DNA from: Baffinella frigidus
Lineage: Eukaryota; Cryptophyceae; Cryptomonadales; Baffinellaceae
Assembly: GCA_026770585.1 (NCBI GenBank)
Contig: MU647265.1
Span: forward strand, 97,466-111,799
Direction of reading: 5' to 3'
Length of the DNA stretch: 14,334 bases
Below the pieces are notes generated by a model. The model ran no database searches. It saw only the letters and a list, made by a program, of their open reading frames with translations, and was not told where the DNA came from. A program made the position numbers and the translations under genes. Positions 6,208 to 12,006 of the stretch are shown here, one piece after another (within the stretch, counting starts at the first letter, position 1; the number at the start of each line of letters is the position of its first letter).

Positions 6208-6480
6208 GGGTTAGGGTTTAGTGTTTAGTATGAAGGGTTTGGGGTGATGGGCTTAGGGCTTAGGGTTTGGGGTTTAAGGTTTAGGGTATAGGGTGAAGGG
6301 TTTAGGGTTCAGGGATAAGGGTTTGGGGTTGAGTGTTTAGTGTTTAGGGTGAAGGGTTTAGGGCTTGGGGGTTACGGTTTAGGGTTGAGGGATCAGGGTT
6401 TCGGGATTAGGGGTTAGGGGTTAGGGTTGAGGGATTAGGGATTAGGGATTAGGGGTTAGGGGTTAGGATTTAGGGTTTAG
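6208..6480 (+). repeat. Telomere-like block grading into GGGATTA/GGGGTTA units
   Basis: Begins as a duplicate of 5775-5874 and ends in repeated GGATTAGG and GGGTTAGG units, another variant of the heptamer. Confidence 0.9.
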
Positions 6481-6587
6481 TCCCCGCAGTACCTACCCAC
6501 CAAGACGCTCTTTCAGCTCAAGTGAGAACCAGCAAACGTTTGCAGTGAATAAGATGTCTTTGCAGCGATTCTTAATTAGTACCGGCC
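6481..6587. other. Unique spacer
   Basis: Contains a small AAACGTTT palindrome (about 6535-6542) and TTAATTAGTACCGG at the end. Nothing else recognised. Confidence 0.35.
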
Positions 6588-6745
6588 ACAAGACGACTTT
6601 TCCAGCGGGTAAAAAGGAACACGTCCGAGTCACGTCCGGATAACGTACGGGTCACGTCCAAGTCACGTACGGTAAGGGACATGACCCGTACACTATCCGG
6701 ACGTGACTCGATAGAAATAAGGGAGGCACCTCCCCAGCGATGTGG
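6588..6745. repeat. ACGTCCGG foldback satellite, detached copy
   Basis: Matches 8031-8190 from CCACAAGACGACTTTTCCAG through GGGAGGCACCTCC. Inside, 6626-6659 and 6677-6710 are inverted 34-base arms (31 matches) made of ACGTCCGG, GTACGGGTCACGTCC and related words, with a 17-base loop. Homology ends at GCGATGTG; the peptide-bearing part found in the tandem array is absent here. Confidence 0.92.
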
Positions 6746-6785
6746 CTACGGCCCACCGTTGGCAAACTCGGCTAGGCGGGCTTCG

Positions 6786-6835
6786 CAGATCGGTCCATCC
6801 ATTTTCGTGGTACTAATTAACAACTGCGTGGTACA
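6786..6835 (+). repeat. GATCGGTCCAT...CGTGGTACTAATTAAC unit
   Basis: A single copy of the 31-base unit of 11764-11887, followed by a second GTGGTACAA at 6828. Confidence 0.8.
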
Positions 6836-6849
6836 ACGACATCTTATTG

Positions 6850-6874
6850 ACCGACATTTCGACGAAATGTCGGT
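6850..6874. repeat. 12-base perfect hairpin
   Basis: ACCGACATTTCG and its reverse complement around a single A. Confidence 0.93.
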
Positions 6875-7062
6875 TCATAGGCGATTTCAGAAATGTGGAT
6901 TTCTGGTCGAAATCACGTTGCACTCCCTCCTGCACCCACGCCAGAGACGTTTTCTTGGAGCCATTTTTGGGTGCAATGTTAACACCCTGGATCAGCAGGA
7001 CCTGGGGTCCCTCGAGACTGGAAGAAGGACGATTGTAAAGACCCGATTCTTCCAAGGTCGCA
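6875..7062. other. Sequence without a supported gene
   Basis: A plus-strand frame from 6681 to 7109 (142 codons) crosses the satellite, the 31-base unit, the hairpin and this stretch, joining unrelated repeats; I do not accept it. CCACGCCAGAG at 6936 echoes the ends of 7063-7187, and CTCGAGACTGGAAGAAGGAC at 7013 echoes the end of the 5525 element. Confidence 0.35.
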
Positions 7063-7187
7063 CCACGCCAGAGTCTTCGAAGGGGTCGCCAAAAGTCAAT
7101 TTCCCCTGAAGACAGTTGTTTTCTAAAGTCAAAACCGTATCCACATACGGTTTAAAAAACATTACCCCCTCCTCCACTCTGGCGTGG
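7063..7187. mobile_element. 125-base inverted-repeat segment, CCACGCCAGAGT ends
   Basis: CCACGCCAGAGT at 7063-7074 is inverted at 7176-7187. A 9-base stem AAACCGTAT/ATACGGTTT (7132-7153) lies inside. No coding capacity. Confidence 0.6.
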
Positions 7188-7391
7188 ACACTCATCTCAG
7201 AAAAGCCTTCCTGAAAATGATTTCTCGTCTACGAAATTTGCTGCACAAACCACACGAGAGCGCTAGAGGGGCCTATTTAAAACCGACGTGCTTTCAAAAG
7301 AGCGAATTTGTGTCCTCAAGTTGAATTTCCTCAAGGCAAGTTGACTTTTGATACGTGACTCTGCTCAAATTGCACAGTCAGGAGGTTACTT
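7188..7391. other. Unique sequence, nothing recognised
   Basis: No repeats beyond TCCTCAAGTTGAATTTCCTC-type short echoes near 7312-7350. No supported frame. Confidence 0.35.
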
Positions 7392-7457
7392 TACCTGACC
7401 CTGGTACAAATATTTACAACCCCACATGTAAATAGGCTCCTCTAGCATTCTCGAGTG
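7392..7457 (-). mobile_element. Partial CTCGAG-TIR element
   Basis: On minus: CCACTCGAGAATGCTAGAGG, then TTTACATGTGGGGTTGTAAA and TTTGTACCAGGGTCAGG, the order seen at 5525-5585. It may be the right end of a 446-base element whose left end is at 7012-7040. Confidence 0.65.
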
Positions 7458-7580
7458 GAACGCTCTACTATGCCTAGTAACATCAAATTGTGTAGTAAAT
7501 CTCGTTGACCGAAACCCGTTCTAGAAAGCTTTGTTTGAGTGGCCGACTGTTCTCAAGTTGACACGCTGGGTGTTAATCTC
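7458..7580. other. Short unique spacer
   Basis: No gene or repeat seen. It ends TTAATCTC next to the 162-base palindrome, and TTAAATCTC follows on the far side. Confidence 0.35.
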
Positions 7581-7742
7581 ATAGGCTAACGGCCTGAAAA
7601 TGGAGTAGTTAGGCATACGGCATTGCCTAGGACCTCCTACCGTAGGCCGAGGGATCCTAGGACCAAAAAGTCTCGGCCTACGGTAGGAGGTCCTAGGCAA
7701 TGCCGTAGGCCTAACTACCCCATTTTCAGGCCGTTGCCCTAT
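7581..7742. mobile_element. 162-base GCCTACGG-family palindrome, copy 1
   Basis: Two 71-base inverted arms (7581-7651 and 7672-7742; 67 matches) around a 20-base loop GGATCCTAGGACCAAAAAGT. Arm order: CGGCCTGAAAATGG, GTAGTTAGGC, CTACGGCATTGCCTAGGACC, TCCTACCGTAGGCCGAG. Each arm contains a smaller hairpin (GCCTACGG/CCGTAGGC), so one long hairpin or two short ones can form. Flanks are TTAATCTC on the left and TTAAATCTC on the right, a possible target-site duplication. No coding capacity. Confidence 0.88.
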
Positions 7743-7750
7743 TAAATCTC

Positions 7751-7784
7751 AAATAAAGTCTCTCTAGCGTGAGAGGCTTTATTT
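7751..7784. repeat. 14-base hairpin AAATAAAGTCTCTC
   Basis: Inverted at 7771-7784 with one mismatch around TAGCGT. TCTCTAGCGTGAGAG occurs twice in tandem (7760, 7785). Confidence 0.88.
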
Positions 7785-7799
7785 CTCTAGCGTGAGAGA

Positions 7800-7917
7800 C
7801 TTCATTATCTCTCTCTCTCTCTCTCTCCCTCCCTCCCTCTCTCTCCCTCCCTCTCTCTCTCTCCCTCTCTCCTCTCCCTCTCTCTCTATCCTCTCCCCCC
7901 TCCCTCGAGAGACTTCA

Positions 7918-7962
<45 letters not shown>

Positions 7963-7992
7963 TCTCCCTCTCTCTCCCTCCACCCCTCCCTC
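7800..7992. repeat. CT microsatellite with internal direct repeat
   Basis: CT and CCCT runs broken at 7905 by GAGAGACTTCATTATCTCTC, an exact repeat of 7794-7813. Frames on either strand encode only Leu-Ser or Arg-Glu repeats and are not genes. Confidence 0.95.
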
Positions 7993-7994
7993 CG

Positions 7995-8064
7995 CCAGCC
8001 TGCCGGCGGGGCCCGCTCGTGGGTTCGAGGCCACAAGACGACTTTTCCAGCTGGTAAAAAGGAT
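7995..8064 (+). repeat. CAGCCTGCCGGCGGGGCCCG module, copy 1
   Basis: Located directly after CT microsatellite. GGCCACAAGACG follows GTGGGTTCGA; GGTTCGAGGCC at 8022-8032 fits a polymerase III B box. The same module again follows CT microsatellite at 12508-12572. No tRNA fold was found. Confidence 0.85.
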
Positions 8065-8870
8065 CACGTCCGAGTCACGTCCGGATAATGTACAGGTCAC
8101 GTCCAAGTCACGTACGGTAAGGGACGTGACCCGTACACTATCCGGACGTGACTCGATAGAAATAAGGGAGGCACCTCCTCAGCGATGTACGCGAGGATCC
8201 CCGCGGCGCGTTTGAAGCTCAGGAGAGCCTTCTTCCCCGCGTCACGTCCGGATCACGTCCGGATGATGTACGGGTCACGTACATTACCCGGACGTGCCCC
8301 GTAAAGTATCCGGACGTGACCAGTACGTGACCCGTGTTTTCTCCGGACGTGACTCGGTACAAATCGGGACGTAATACCTCCTCAGCGATGTACGCGAGGA
8401 TCCCCGCGGCGCGTTTGAACCCCAGGAGAGCCTTCTTCCCCGCGTCACGTCCGGATCACGTCCGGATAACGTACATATAACGGACGCGCCCCGTACAATA
8501 ACCGGACGTGACTTGGTCGTGCCCCCGTACAAATCGGAGAGTGCCCGGTACAAATCGGGACGTGATGCTGAAAATAAGGGAGGCACCTCCTCAGCGATGT
8601 ACGCGAGGATCCCCGCGGCTCGTTTGAACCCCAGGAGAGCCTTCTTCCCCGCGACACGTCCGGATCACGTCCGAGTCACGTCCGAATAACGTACAGGTCA
8701 CGTCCAAGTCACGTACGGTAAGGGACGTGACCCGTACACTATCCGGACGTGACTCGATGGAAATAAGGGAGGCACCTCCTCAGCGATGTGCGCGAGGATT
8801 CCCGCGGCGCGTTTGAAGCCCAGGAGAGCTTTCTTCCCCGCGTCTTCAAACTCCGCCGGGCTCCCCACCT
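8031..8870. repeat. ACGTCCGG foldback satellite, four tandem units
   Basis: ACCTCCTCAGCGATGT lies at about 8173, 8376, 8585 and 8774 (spacing 203, 209, 189). Each unit has CACGTCCGGAT, GTACGGGTCACGT and inverse versions such as ATCCGGACGTGACTCG, giving nested foldbacks (for example 8066-8154), followed by a conserved segment that reads on minus as GKKALLGFKRAAGILA. Spacings are not all multiples of three, so the array is not one continuous coding sequence. Confidence 0.93.
8173..8250 (-). pseudogene. GKKALLGFKRAAGILA block, copy 1
   Basis: Minus-strand reading DAGKKALLSFKRAAGILAYI then AEEV. Same peptide at about 8376-8445 and 8585-8655, and the longest at 8774-8870. Copies differ at synonymous sites (aag/aaa, ggg/ggc, ggg/gga, cgc/cga) and also at Ser/Gly, Asp/Val and Tyr/His sites. 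Satellite spread of an exon fragment explains this. Confidence 0.3.
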
Positions 8871-8940
8871 GCCGTGGAAAAGTGATCAGCCCTGAGCCCC
8901 TTTTCAGAGGGGGGGGGGGTTGACGGTTCAGGGGTTGCAC
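8698..8940 (-). CDS. Coding-like frame with the GKKALLGFKRAAGILA block
   Basis: The 80-codon minus-strand frame contains GLITFPRQVGSPAEFEDAGK, then KALLGFKRAAGILAHIAEEV. The second half is shared with three upstream satellite units; the first half occurs only here, so this copy is the longest. A TTTTCCACGGCAG before GTGGGGAGC at about 8864-8876 on minus could be a splice acceptor and GAGGAG followed by GTGCCT near 8770 a donor, bounding an exon of roughly 100 bases. The N-terminal residues read through a G11 run and the C-terminal ones through satellite, so the real ends are not those of the frame. Ala/Lys/Leu-rich, probably helical, resembling in composition GKALLAKLYLAA at the window start. 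No family recognised. Confidence 0.3.
   Translation of the reverse strand: MQPLNRQPPPPLKRGSGLITFPRQVGSPAEFEDAGKKALLGFKRAAGILAHIAEEVPPLFPSSHVRIVYGSRPLPYVTWT
8909..8919 (+). repeat. G11 homopolymer
   Basis: Eleven consecutive G. Length may be unreliable in sequencing. Confidence 0.9.
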
Positions 8941-8977
8941 AAGGCCTGGTGCGTAAGGACTTTAAACCCTAAACTCT

Positions 8978-9072
8978 CGCTCATAAGAAACCGCCTCCCC
9001 CAGGACCCTACAGTAGGGCTATGCCTAGGGCCCTACGGCGGTCCTAGGGGGGGGGGCGGTTTCTTATGCGCG
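8978..9072. mobile_element. 95-base palindrome, GCATAAGAAACCGCC ends
   Basis: CGCTCATAAGAAACCGCC (8978) is inverted as the right end (finishing at 9072) with one mismatch in 18. The inside carries CCCTACAGTAGGGC and GCCCTACGGCGGTCCTAGG, words of the GCCTACGG family, plus a G10 run. It is a divergent member or a separate family with the same core. Confidence 0.75.
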
Positions 9073-9084
9073 AGGTACCCCTGT

Positions 9085-9295
9085 AGTTGACACGACCACT
9101 TTCCAAGGTGCCACCTGTTGGTAGTTAAGTTGACACGACCACTTTCCAAGTTGCCACCTGTTGGTAGTTAAGTTGACACGACCACTTTCCAAGTTGCCAC
9201 CTGTTGGTAGTTAAGTTGACACGACCACTTTCCAAGTTGCTACCTGTTGGTAGTTAAGTTGACCACTTTCCAAGTTGCCGCCTGTTGGTGGTTAA
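9085..9295 (+). repeat. 43-base tandem repeat, five units
   Basis: AGTTGACACGACCACTTTCC then AAGTTGCCACCTGTTGGTAGTT-type units start at 9085, 9128, 9171, 9214 and 9257. The last lacks ACGAC. Head to tail with no spacers. No conserved frame. Confidence 0.96.
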
Positions 9296-9359
9296 GGCGG
9301 CCTCCTTTCGAAAGGCTGAGAGTGATAACGAAGAAGAGGGGTGGTTATGTCGAGGAGAA

Positions 9360-9597
9360 CGATGTCTAAAGTCCTCTAAGATGTCTAAAGTCCTCCAAGG
9401 TCCTCTAAAGTCCGCTAAAGACGAAAAGACGGAAAGGCCCTTAGAGGTTTTTGACCATGTACCCGGCACGCTTCGAGGTGGCTATGGTACGGAAAACGCC
9501 TCTCTCGAGTGTTCTAAAGTCCTCTAAGATGTCTAGAGTCCTCTAAGGTGTCTCAAGTCCTCCAAGGTCCTCTAAAGTCCGCTAAAGACGAAAAGGT
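9360..9597 (+). repeat. GTCCTCTAAG decamer blocks flanking the ARFEVAMVRK block
   Basis: Units of 9-11 bases (GTCCTCTAAG, ATGTCTAAA, GTCCTCCAAG, GTCCGCTAAA) at 9366-9425 and 9510-9595 surround a conserved 95-base core. The whole arrangement recurs on plus at 13745-13990 and on minus three times in 11222-11700. Confidence 0.9.
9457..9546 (+). CDS. 29-residue coding-like ORF, ARFEVAMVRKTPLSSVL block
   Basis: ATG at 9457-9459, TAA at 9544-9546, reading MYPARFEVAMVRKTPLSSVL then KSSKMSRVL. Five copies exist: this one, 13863 on plus, and ATGs at 11673, 11506 and 11339 (upper coordinates) on minus. In this frame the most diverged copy (11339) shows tat/tac, cga/cgc, gtc/gtg, gcc/gct and ccc/cct as synonymous changes against four replacements; in the other open plus frame (VPGTLRGGYGTENASLE) the same bases give mostly replacements. 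That points to this frame. Function unknown; perhaps an exon, since the decamer tail would add only Lys/Ser-rich residues. Confidence 0.35.
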   Translation: MYPARFEVAMVRKTPLSSVLKSSKMSRVL

Positions 9598-9619
9598 TGT
9601 GGGCTCGGTTCTGGGCTCG

Positions 9620-9809
9620 AACCGTGTGTCCTGACCTCACAAACATGTGTCCCGAGCCCAGAACCATGTGTCCTGACCTCACAACCGTGAGTCCCGAGCC
9701 CAGAACCGTTTGTCCCGACCTCAACAACCGTGAGTCCCGAGCCCAGAACCATGTGTCCCGACCTCAGAACCGTGTGTCCCGACCTCACAACCATGTGTCC
9801 CGAGCAGCG
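9620..9809 (+). repeat. 21-base minisatellite, nine units
   Basis: AACC(A/G)TGTGTCCCGACCTCAC alternates at first with AACCGTGAGTCCCGAGCCCAG, giving a 42-base dimer; the unit at 9704 is 22 bases. Frames on both strands are open because 21 is a multiple of three; the one-base insertion breaks the peptide phase on both strands, which argues against coding. Confidence 0.95.
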
Positions 9810-9890
9810 CGGCTCTCTCTATCTCTCTCTCGGTCTCTCTCTCTCTCTCTATCTCTCTCCCTCCCTCCCTCTCTCTCCCTCTCCCTCTCC

Positions 9891-9968
9891 CTCTCCTAGA
9901 GAATTAAGGAGCACCGTGTCGAGGAGCGCGGCGGCCTCGTTGGTGATCGCACACGCCTGTGCGCACAT
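9891..9968 (-). CDS. Coding-like block CAITNEAAALLDTVLL, copy 1
   Basis: Minus-strand reading MCAQACAITNEAAALLDTVL then LNSLGE, 26 codons. Compared with the copy at 10286-10363 there are seven synonymous third-base changes (gca/gcg, aac/aat, gcc/gct, gcg/gca, ctc/ctt, ctc/cta, gtg/gta) and two replacements (Thr/Asn, Asn/His). That bias is strong for a segment this short and supports past or present translation. On both sides lies CT/GA microsatellite, so exon ends cannot be fixed. Probably helical; no family recognised. Confidence 0.4.
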
Positions 9969-9988
9969 CCCTCTTTCTCTCTTTCTCG

Positions 9989-10066
<78 letters not shown>

Positions 10067-10103
10067 GTTCTAGTCTCCACAAGAAAAGAAGAAGAAGAGA
10101 CCC

Positions 10104-10175
10104 TTAACACTCAAGGAGTACCGTGTCTAGAAGTGCAGCGGCCTCGTTGTTGATCGCGCACGCCTGCACGCGCAT
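10104..10175 (-). CDS. Coding-like block CAINNEAAALLDTVLL, copy 2
   Basis: Reads MRVQACAINNEAAALLDTVL then LEC and TAA (stop at 10104-10106). It keeps the core but the last two residues differ from the other copies, and the GA-rich sequence beyond is different. A stop right after the conserved core suggests truncation, or an alternative 3' end. Confidence 0.35.
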   Translation of the reverse strand: MRVQACAINNEAAALLDTVLLEC

Positions 10176-10183
10176 CCCTCTCT

Positions 10184-10372
10184 CTATCTCTGTCTCGGTC
10201 TCTCTCTCCCCCCCCCTCTCCCTCCCTCTCTCCCTCTCCCTCCCTCCCTCCCTCCCTCCCTCCCTCTCACTCCCTCTCCCTCTCCCTCTCCTAGAGAATG
10301 AAGGAGTACCGTGTCTAGAAGTGCAGCGGCCTCATTGTTGATCGCACACGCCTGCGCGCACATCACCTGCAA
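10184..10372 (-). CDS. Coding-like block CAINNEAAALLDTVLL, copy 3, with candidate splice acceptor
   Basis: The conserved part is 10286-10363: MCAQACAINNEAAALLDTVL then LHSLGE. Just upstream on minus lies CTATACCCTCTTGCAG followed by GTGATG (about 10364-10382), a pyrimidine-rich CAG that would make a good 3' splice site. Downstream the frame runs into GA microsatellite as Gly-Glu/Arg-Glu repeats, which I do not regard as protein. A vestige of the block start (ATGCGCGCACAGGCGTGT) appears on plus at 10568-10585. Best read as an exon of unknown product duplicated with its microsatellite neighbour. Confidence 0.4.
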   Translation of the reverse strand: MQVMCAQACAINNEAAALLDTVLLHSLGEGEGEGVRGREGGREGGRGREGGRGGGRERPRQR

Positions 10373-10375
10373 GAG

Positions 10376-10475
10376 GGTATAGTGTTGAGTGTTTGGTGTT
10401 GAGTGTTGAGTGTTGAGTGTTGAGTGTTGAGTGTTGAGTGTTGAGTGTTGAGTGTTGAGTGTTGAGCGTTGAGCG
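10376..10475 (+). repeat. GTTGAGT heptamer array
   Basis: About twelve 7-base GTTGAGT units ending in GTTGAGC. A shorter copy with the same downstream GTTGAACTGA(G/C)ACCTGTTGAGCG lies at 10712-10770. Seven-base phase is shared with the telomere-like blocks although the bases differ. The minus frame (LNTQHSTLNTQHS) is an artefact. Confidence 0.95.
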
Positions 10476-10497
10476 TTGAACTGAGACCTGTTGAGCG

Positions 10498-10566
10498 TAG
10501 TTAGGCCTACGGCATTGCCTAGGACTTCCTACCGTAGGCCGAGACTTTTTGGTCCTAGGATCCCTC
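10498..10566 (+). mobile_element. Half of a GCCTACGG palindrome
   Basis: One arm from TAGTTAGGCCTACGGCATTG to CGTAGGCCGAG, followed by the complete 20-base loop ACTTTTTGGTCCTAGGATCC and CCTC, then unrelated sequence. The second arm is missing. The loop has the same orientation as copy 2 and is the exact reverse complement of the copy 1 loop. Confidence 0.88.
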
Positions 10567-10585
10567 ATGATGCGCGCACAGGCGT

Positions 10586-10710
10586 GTTTGGAGTGTTCAG
10601 GCGTGTGAGGGTATCCCTTAGGTGCCCAGTAGGCTCATACGCCCTACGGTAGGGCCCTACGACCTGCCTAGGACCTCTTGGCCCTCAGATTTGTCGGCAT
10701 GGCCACTTGA
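10586..10710. other. Palindrome-word remnants
   Basis: GCCCTACGGTAGGGC at 10641-10655 is a perfect short palindrome; CCTGCCTAGGACC follows. No gene seen. Confidence 0.5.
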
Positions 10711-10795
10711 GGGATAGTGTTGAGTGATGAGTGTTGAGTGTTGAGCGTTGAACTGACACCTGTTGAGCGTCCAGGCGGGTGCCATCAACAAACTC

Positions 10796-10957
10796 ATAGG
10801 CTGACGGCCTGAAAATGGGGTAGTTAGGCCTACGGCATTGCCTAGGACCTCCTACCGTAGGCCGAGACTTTTTGGTCCCAGGATCCCTCGGCCTACGGTA
10901 GGAGGTCCTAGGCAATGCCGTAGGCCTAACTACCCCATTTTCAGGACGTTACCCTAT
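10796..10957. mobile_element. 162-base GCCTACGG-family palindrome, copy 2
   Basis: Arms 10796-10866 and 10887-10957 (68 of 71 match) and loop 10867-10886 (ACTTTTTGGTCCCAGGATCC). Arms are nearly identical to copy 1 (7581-7742), but the loop is reversed, with one base difference. Left flank AACTC resembles AATCTC of copy 1; the right flank starts TTAAC. No TSD evident. Confidence 0.9.
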
Positions 10958-11056
10958 TAACCTGCACGCGCCGAAATCGGGGTGAGGCTTGAGGGATCGA
11001 GGTTGCAGGATTTCAAAGACCGAAGGCACAGGATTGGAAAGAGGACTGTAGTCGTA
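10958..11056. other. Unique spacer
   Basis: No supported gene or repeat. Confidence 0.35.
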
Positions 11057-11216
11057 AAACTCCCGAAAATGAAGGTAGTTTCGCCTACGGCATTGCCTAG
11101 GACCTCCTACAGTAGGCCGAGGGCTCGTAGGAAAGGAGGTCCTAGGAGCCCTACGGCCTACGGTAGCTAGATCCTACCTAATTCCGTAGGGAAACTACCC
11201 AACTTTCCGGGAGTTT
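11057..11216. mobile_element. 160-base GCCTACGG-family palindrome, divergent copy 3
   Basis: Ends AAACTCCCG...GGTAGTTT are inverted at the right (finishing 11216). The middle has CCTACGGCATTGCCTAGGAC and TCCTACAGTAGGCCGAGGG on the left and diverged inverse words on the right. Same architecture and length as copies 1 and 2, with different outer ends, so at least two subfamilies exist. Confidence 0.82.
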
Positions 11217-11221
11217 CCCTA

Positions 11222-11700
11222 TGAACTTGAGAGGACCTGAGAGAGGACTCCCAACGACTTTAGACTTCTTAGAAGACTATACAGGACTCGAGGGGGGCGT
11301 TTCCCGTACCACGGCGACCTCGAATCGTGCCGTATACATTGTCCAAAAGATCTAAGGGCCTTTCCGCCTTCCCGCCTTTATCGGACTTTAGAGGACTTTA
11401 GAGGACTCTTAACACCTTAGGTGACCTTAAAGGGCTTAGAGGACTTTAGAACACTCGAGAGAGGCGTTTTCAGTACCATAGCCACCTGGAAGCGTGCCGT
11501 GTACATGGTCAAAAAGCTCTGAGGGCCTTTCCGTCTTTTCGTCTTTAGCAGACTTTAGAGGACCTTGGAGGACTTGAGACACCTTAGAGGACTTTAGACA
11601 TCTTAGAGGACTTCAGAACACTCGATAGAGGCGTTTTCCGTACCATAGCGACCTCGAAGCGTGCCGTGTACATCGTGAAAAAGACCTCCAGGCCTTTTCG
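11222..11700 (-). repeat. Three inverted copies of the decamer plus ARFEVAMVRK unit
   Basis: On minus, core ATGs are at 11671-11673, 11504-11506 and 11337-11339, each 167 bases apart. Decamers (GACTTTAGAG on plus) fill the gaps. The copy at 11339 is most diverged (TARFEVAVVRETPPSS), the copy at 11506 reads TARFQVAMVLKTPLSSVLKS. Confidence 0.9.
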
Positions 11701-11805
11701 CGAGCAGCCGGACGCCCATGGAAACGCGCACGTGAGCGACATCATGTCCGCCTCCCCCCTGCAGATCGGTCCGTTTATTTTCGTGGTACACATAGGTCGG
11801 TCCAT
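11584..11805 (-). CDS. 73-codon frame joining two conserved blocks
   Basis: This minus-strand frame holds GEADMMSLTCAFPWASGC at 11704-11757 and, in the same frame, TARFEVAMVRKTPLSSVL at about 11617-11670, then KSSKMSKVL and stop. Both blocks show synonymous divergence elsewhere, so an in-frame junction is notable. The first 15 residues read through the 31-base repeat and are unlikely to be protein; a CTGCAG just before the first block (11759-11764) could be the acceptor of an intron. If so, the real exon runs from about 11760 to 11584. No known domain, signal peptide or membrane helix. Product unknown. Alternatively the join is a recombination product. Confidence 0.4.
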   Translation of the reverse strand: MDRPMCTTKINGPICRGEADMMSLTCAFPWASGCSRKGLEVFFTMYTARFEVAMVRKTPLSSVLKSSKMSKVL

Positions 11806-11887
11806 TTATTTGCGTGGTACTCATAGATCGGTCCATTTATTTTCGTGGTACAAATAGATCGGTCCGTTTATTTTCGTGGTACTAGTA
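11764..11887 (+). repeat. 31-base tandem repeat, four units
   Basis: GATCGGTCCATTTATTTTCG plus TGGTACAAATA-type units start at 11764, 11795, 11826 and 11857 exactly. Each ends in GTGGTAC. Two further GGTACAAA words follow at 11898 and 11921. A single copy lies at 6788. Confidence 0.97.
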
Positions 11888-11946
11888 ATAATTGCCCGGT
11901 ACAAACGGTCCGAAACCCCCGGTACAAAAATAAAGCCAAGAGTTGG

Positions 11947-12006
11947 CGAGCAGCCGGAGGCCCAGGGGAATGCACACGTGAGAGACATCATGTCCGCCTC
12001 ACCCCT
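11947..12006 (-). CDS. GEADMMSLTCAFPWASGC block, copy 2
   Basis: Twenty codons reading RGEADMMSLTCAFPWASGCS, identical in protein to 11701-11760 although seven codons differ (ggt/ggg, tct/tcg, tgt/tgc, gca/gcg, ttc/ttt, ccc/cca, gcc/gcg), all at third positions and all synonymous. This is the clearest coding signal in the window. Immediately upstream on minus is GATAAACAG, and before it CTGGACTAA, an arrangement like a branch site and 3' splice site. Downstream homology ends after the Cys-Ser, where an exon end or breakpoint would be. Function unknown. Confidence 0.5.

Larger units (their letters stand above)
9810..10290. repeat. CT microsatellites interleaved with a peptide block
   Basis: CT, CCCT and CTTT tracts at 9810-9890, 9969-10065 and 10177-10290 alternate with conserved segments at 9891-9968, 10104-10175 and 10286-10363. 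AAGGA at 9906, 10113 and 10301 gives unit lengths of 207 and 188. Block and tract therefore duplicate together. Confidence 0.93.

Noticed and set aside
6681-7109. 142-codon plus-strand frame
   Set aside because: It strings together a satellite, a 31-base repeat unit, a hairpin and another element end. No second copy keeps the frame.
7779-8106. Ser-Leu and Arg-Glu rich frames
   Set aside because: Products of CT/GA microsatellite on either strand; same for frames around 9840-10150 and 12336-12655.
9085-9295. Possible CRISPR array
   Set aside because: The 43-base units are head to tail with no variable spacers, and the setting is eukaryotic. The same applies to the 31-, 26- and 24-base arrays.
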